From the NCBI GenBank assembly GCA_019307665.1, contig JAFDJC010000064.1, forward strand, positions 1 to 14,908: DNA of 14,908 bases, given 5' to 3'. How positions within the stretch are numbered: position 1 is the first letter of the stretch; every line of letters starts with the position of its first letter. Below the pieces are notes generated by a model, which worked only from the letters and a program-made list of their open reading frames with translations, did no database searches and was not told the DNA's origin. Shown piece after piece: positions 14,538-14,908 of the stretch. The stretch is from Deltaproteobacteria bacterium. GTDB taxonomy: Bacteria > Desulfobacterota > Desulfobacteria > Desulfobacterales > SURF-7. Both the position numbers and the translations under genes were made by a program.

Positions 14538-14908
14538 TTATACAAACCTGGCAAGTTTTTCACATCTTTTGTCTACCCATGCCTGCAGGTCTTCAATCTG
14601 GTAATCTGTCAGTTCGGCGAATCGGCCTTGTTCTTTGAGGTATTCTTTAAGCGGCAGCCTCTTTTTTTTGTCGAGGTATTTTTTTGTTCGTTTGTTTACG
14701 ATTAGCTCACCGTCAATCTGCTTCCACAGAAGAAATATTCCAGTTTTAACTGCAAGATCTCCCATTTCGGTTGTCCGCGAAGCAGGATACCGCCATCCCG
14801 GCGCACATGGCGAAAGGATGTGGATAAACTTGGGGCCGCGAATCTGTTTTGCCTCAGAAAAAATATTGTAAACATCCTGTGGGTCAGTTGCGACACAGGT
14901 CGCTACAT
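14538..14908 (-). CDS. porB: 2-oxoacid:ferredoxin oxidoreductase beta (TPP-binding) subunit, C-terminal part
   Basis: The minus-strand frame is open from the window edge to TAA at 14538, giving about 123 C-terminal residues of a TPP-dependent 2-oxoacid:ferredoxin oxidoreductase beta subunit. Recognisable family stretches are VATCVATDPQDVYNIFSEAK, KFIHILSPCAPGWRYPASRT and EMGDLAVKTGIFLLW, matching PorB/VorB-type proteins. The ATG at 14765 is internal, so the N-terminal part with the TPP site lies outside the window. The enzyme converts pyruvate, or another 2-oxoacid, plus CoA to acyl-CoA and reduced ferredoxin. The C-terminal fragment does not show whether the substrate is pyruvate or branched-chain 2-oxoacids. 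Other subunits would be expected further along the minus-strand operon, beyond base 14908. Confidence 0.88.
   Translation of the reverse strand, partial: VATCVATDPQDVYNIFSEAKQIRGPKFIHILSPCAPGWRYPASRTTEMGDLAVKTGIFLLWKQIDGELIVNKRTKKYLDKKKRLPLKEYLKEQGRFAELTDYQIEDLQAWVDKRCEKLARFV

Overview
The window looks like a chromosomal segment of a strictly anaerobic, probably sulfate-reducing Desulfobacterota bacterium (Desulfobacteraceae-like). This is an inference. It rests on the combination of multihaem c-type cytochromes with a b-type quinol-side partner, an arsenite exporter with redox partners, a fused isobutyryl-CoA mutase beside short-chain beta-oxidation enzymes, and a ferredoxin-dependent 2-oxoacid oxidoreductase. 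No rRNA, tRNA, CRISPR array, insertion sequence or phage gene was recognised.

Region A (2-3006, plus strand) is a compact arsenic/metalloid-thiol cluster. It holds the 3' part of an ArsP-type permease, a small glutaredoxin-like CxxC protein, an exported thioredoxin (CIPC), a short CcdA-like thiol:disulfide transporter and an ACR3 arsenite efflux pump. The thioredoxin-like proteins and CcdA probably move reducing power across the inner membrane, while the two permeases export metalloid species.

Region B (5863 down to 3064, minus strand) is a three-gene electron-transfer operon: an octahaem lipoprotein-like cytochrome c, a trihaem cytochrome c with a C-terminal membrane anchor, and an FdnI-like b-type cytochrome. 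The last two overlap by ATGA. Together they look like a quinone-to-periplasm conduit, resembling a split version of Geobacter CbcL. No catalytic subunit is present.

Region C (5864-6431) is a 568-base AT-rich divergent spacer with several hairpin-forming inverted repeats and no credible gene. The largest hairpin is at 6009-6038.

Region D (6432-13013, plus strand) is a metabolic operon: icmF, acetyl-CoA acetyltransferase, 3-hydroxybutyryl-CoA dehydrogenase and an M24 metallopeptidase. IcmF carries the Phe/Gln pair expected for isobutyryl/n-butyryl-CoA. The likely path is isobutyryl-CoA to butyryl-CoA to acetoacetyl-CoA to two acetyl-CoA. The acyl-CoA dehydrogenase and enoyl-CoA hydratase steps must be encoded elsewhere.

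Region E (13014-14908) is mixed: a start-less coding remnant, a cold-shock protein, a YkgJ-type cysteine-cluster protein, an unidentified small ORF, and on the minus strand the C-terminal part of a TPP-binding 2-oxoacid:ferredoxin oxidoreductase beta subunit running off the window edge.
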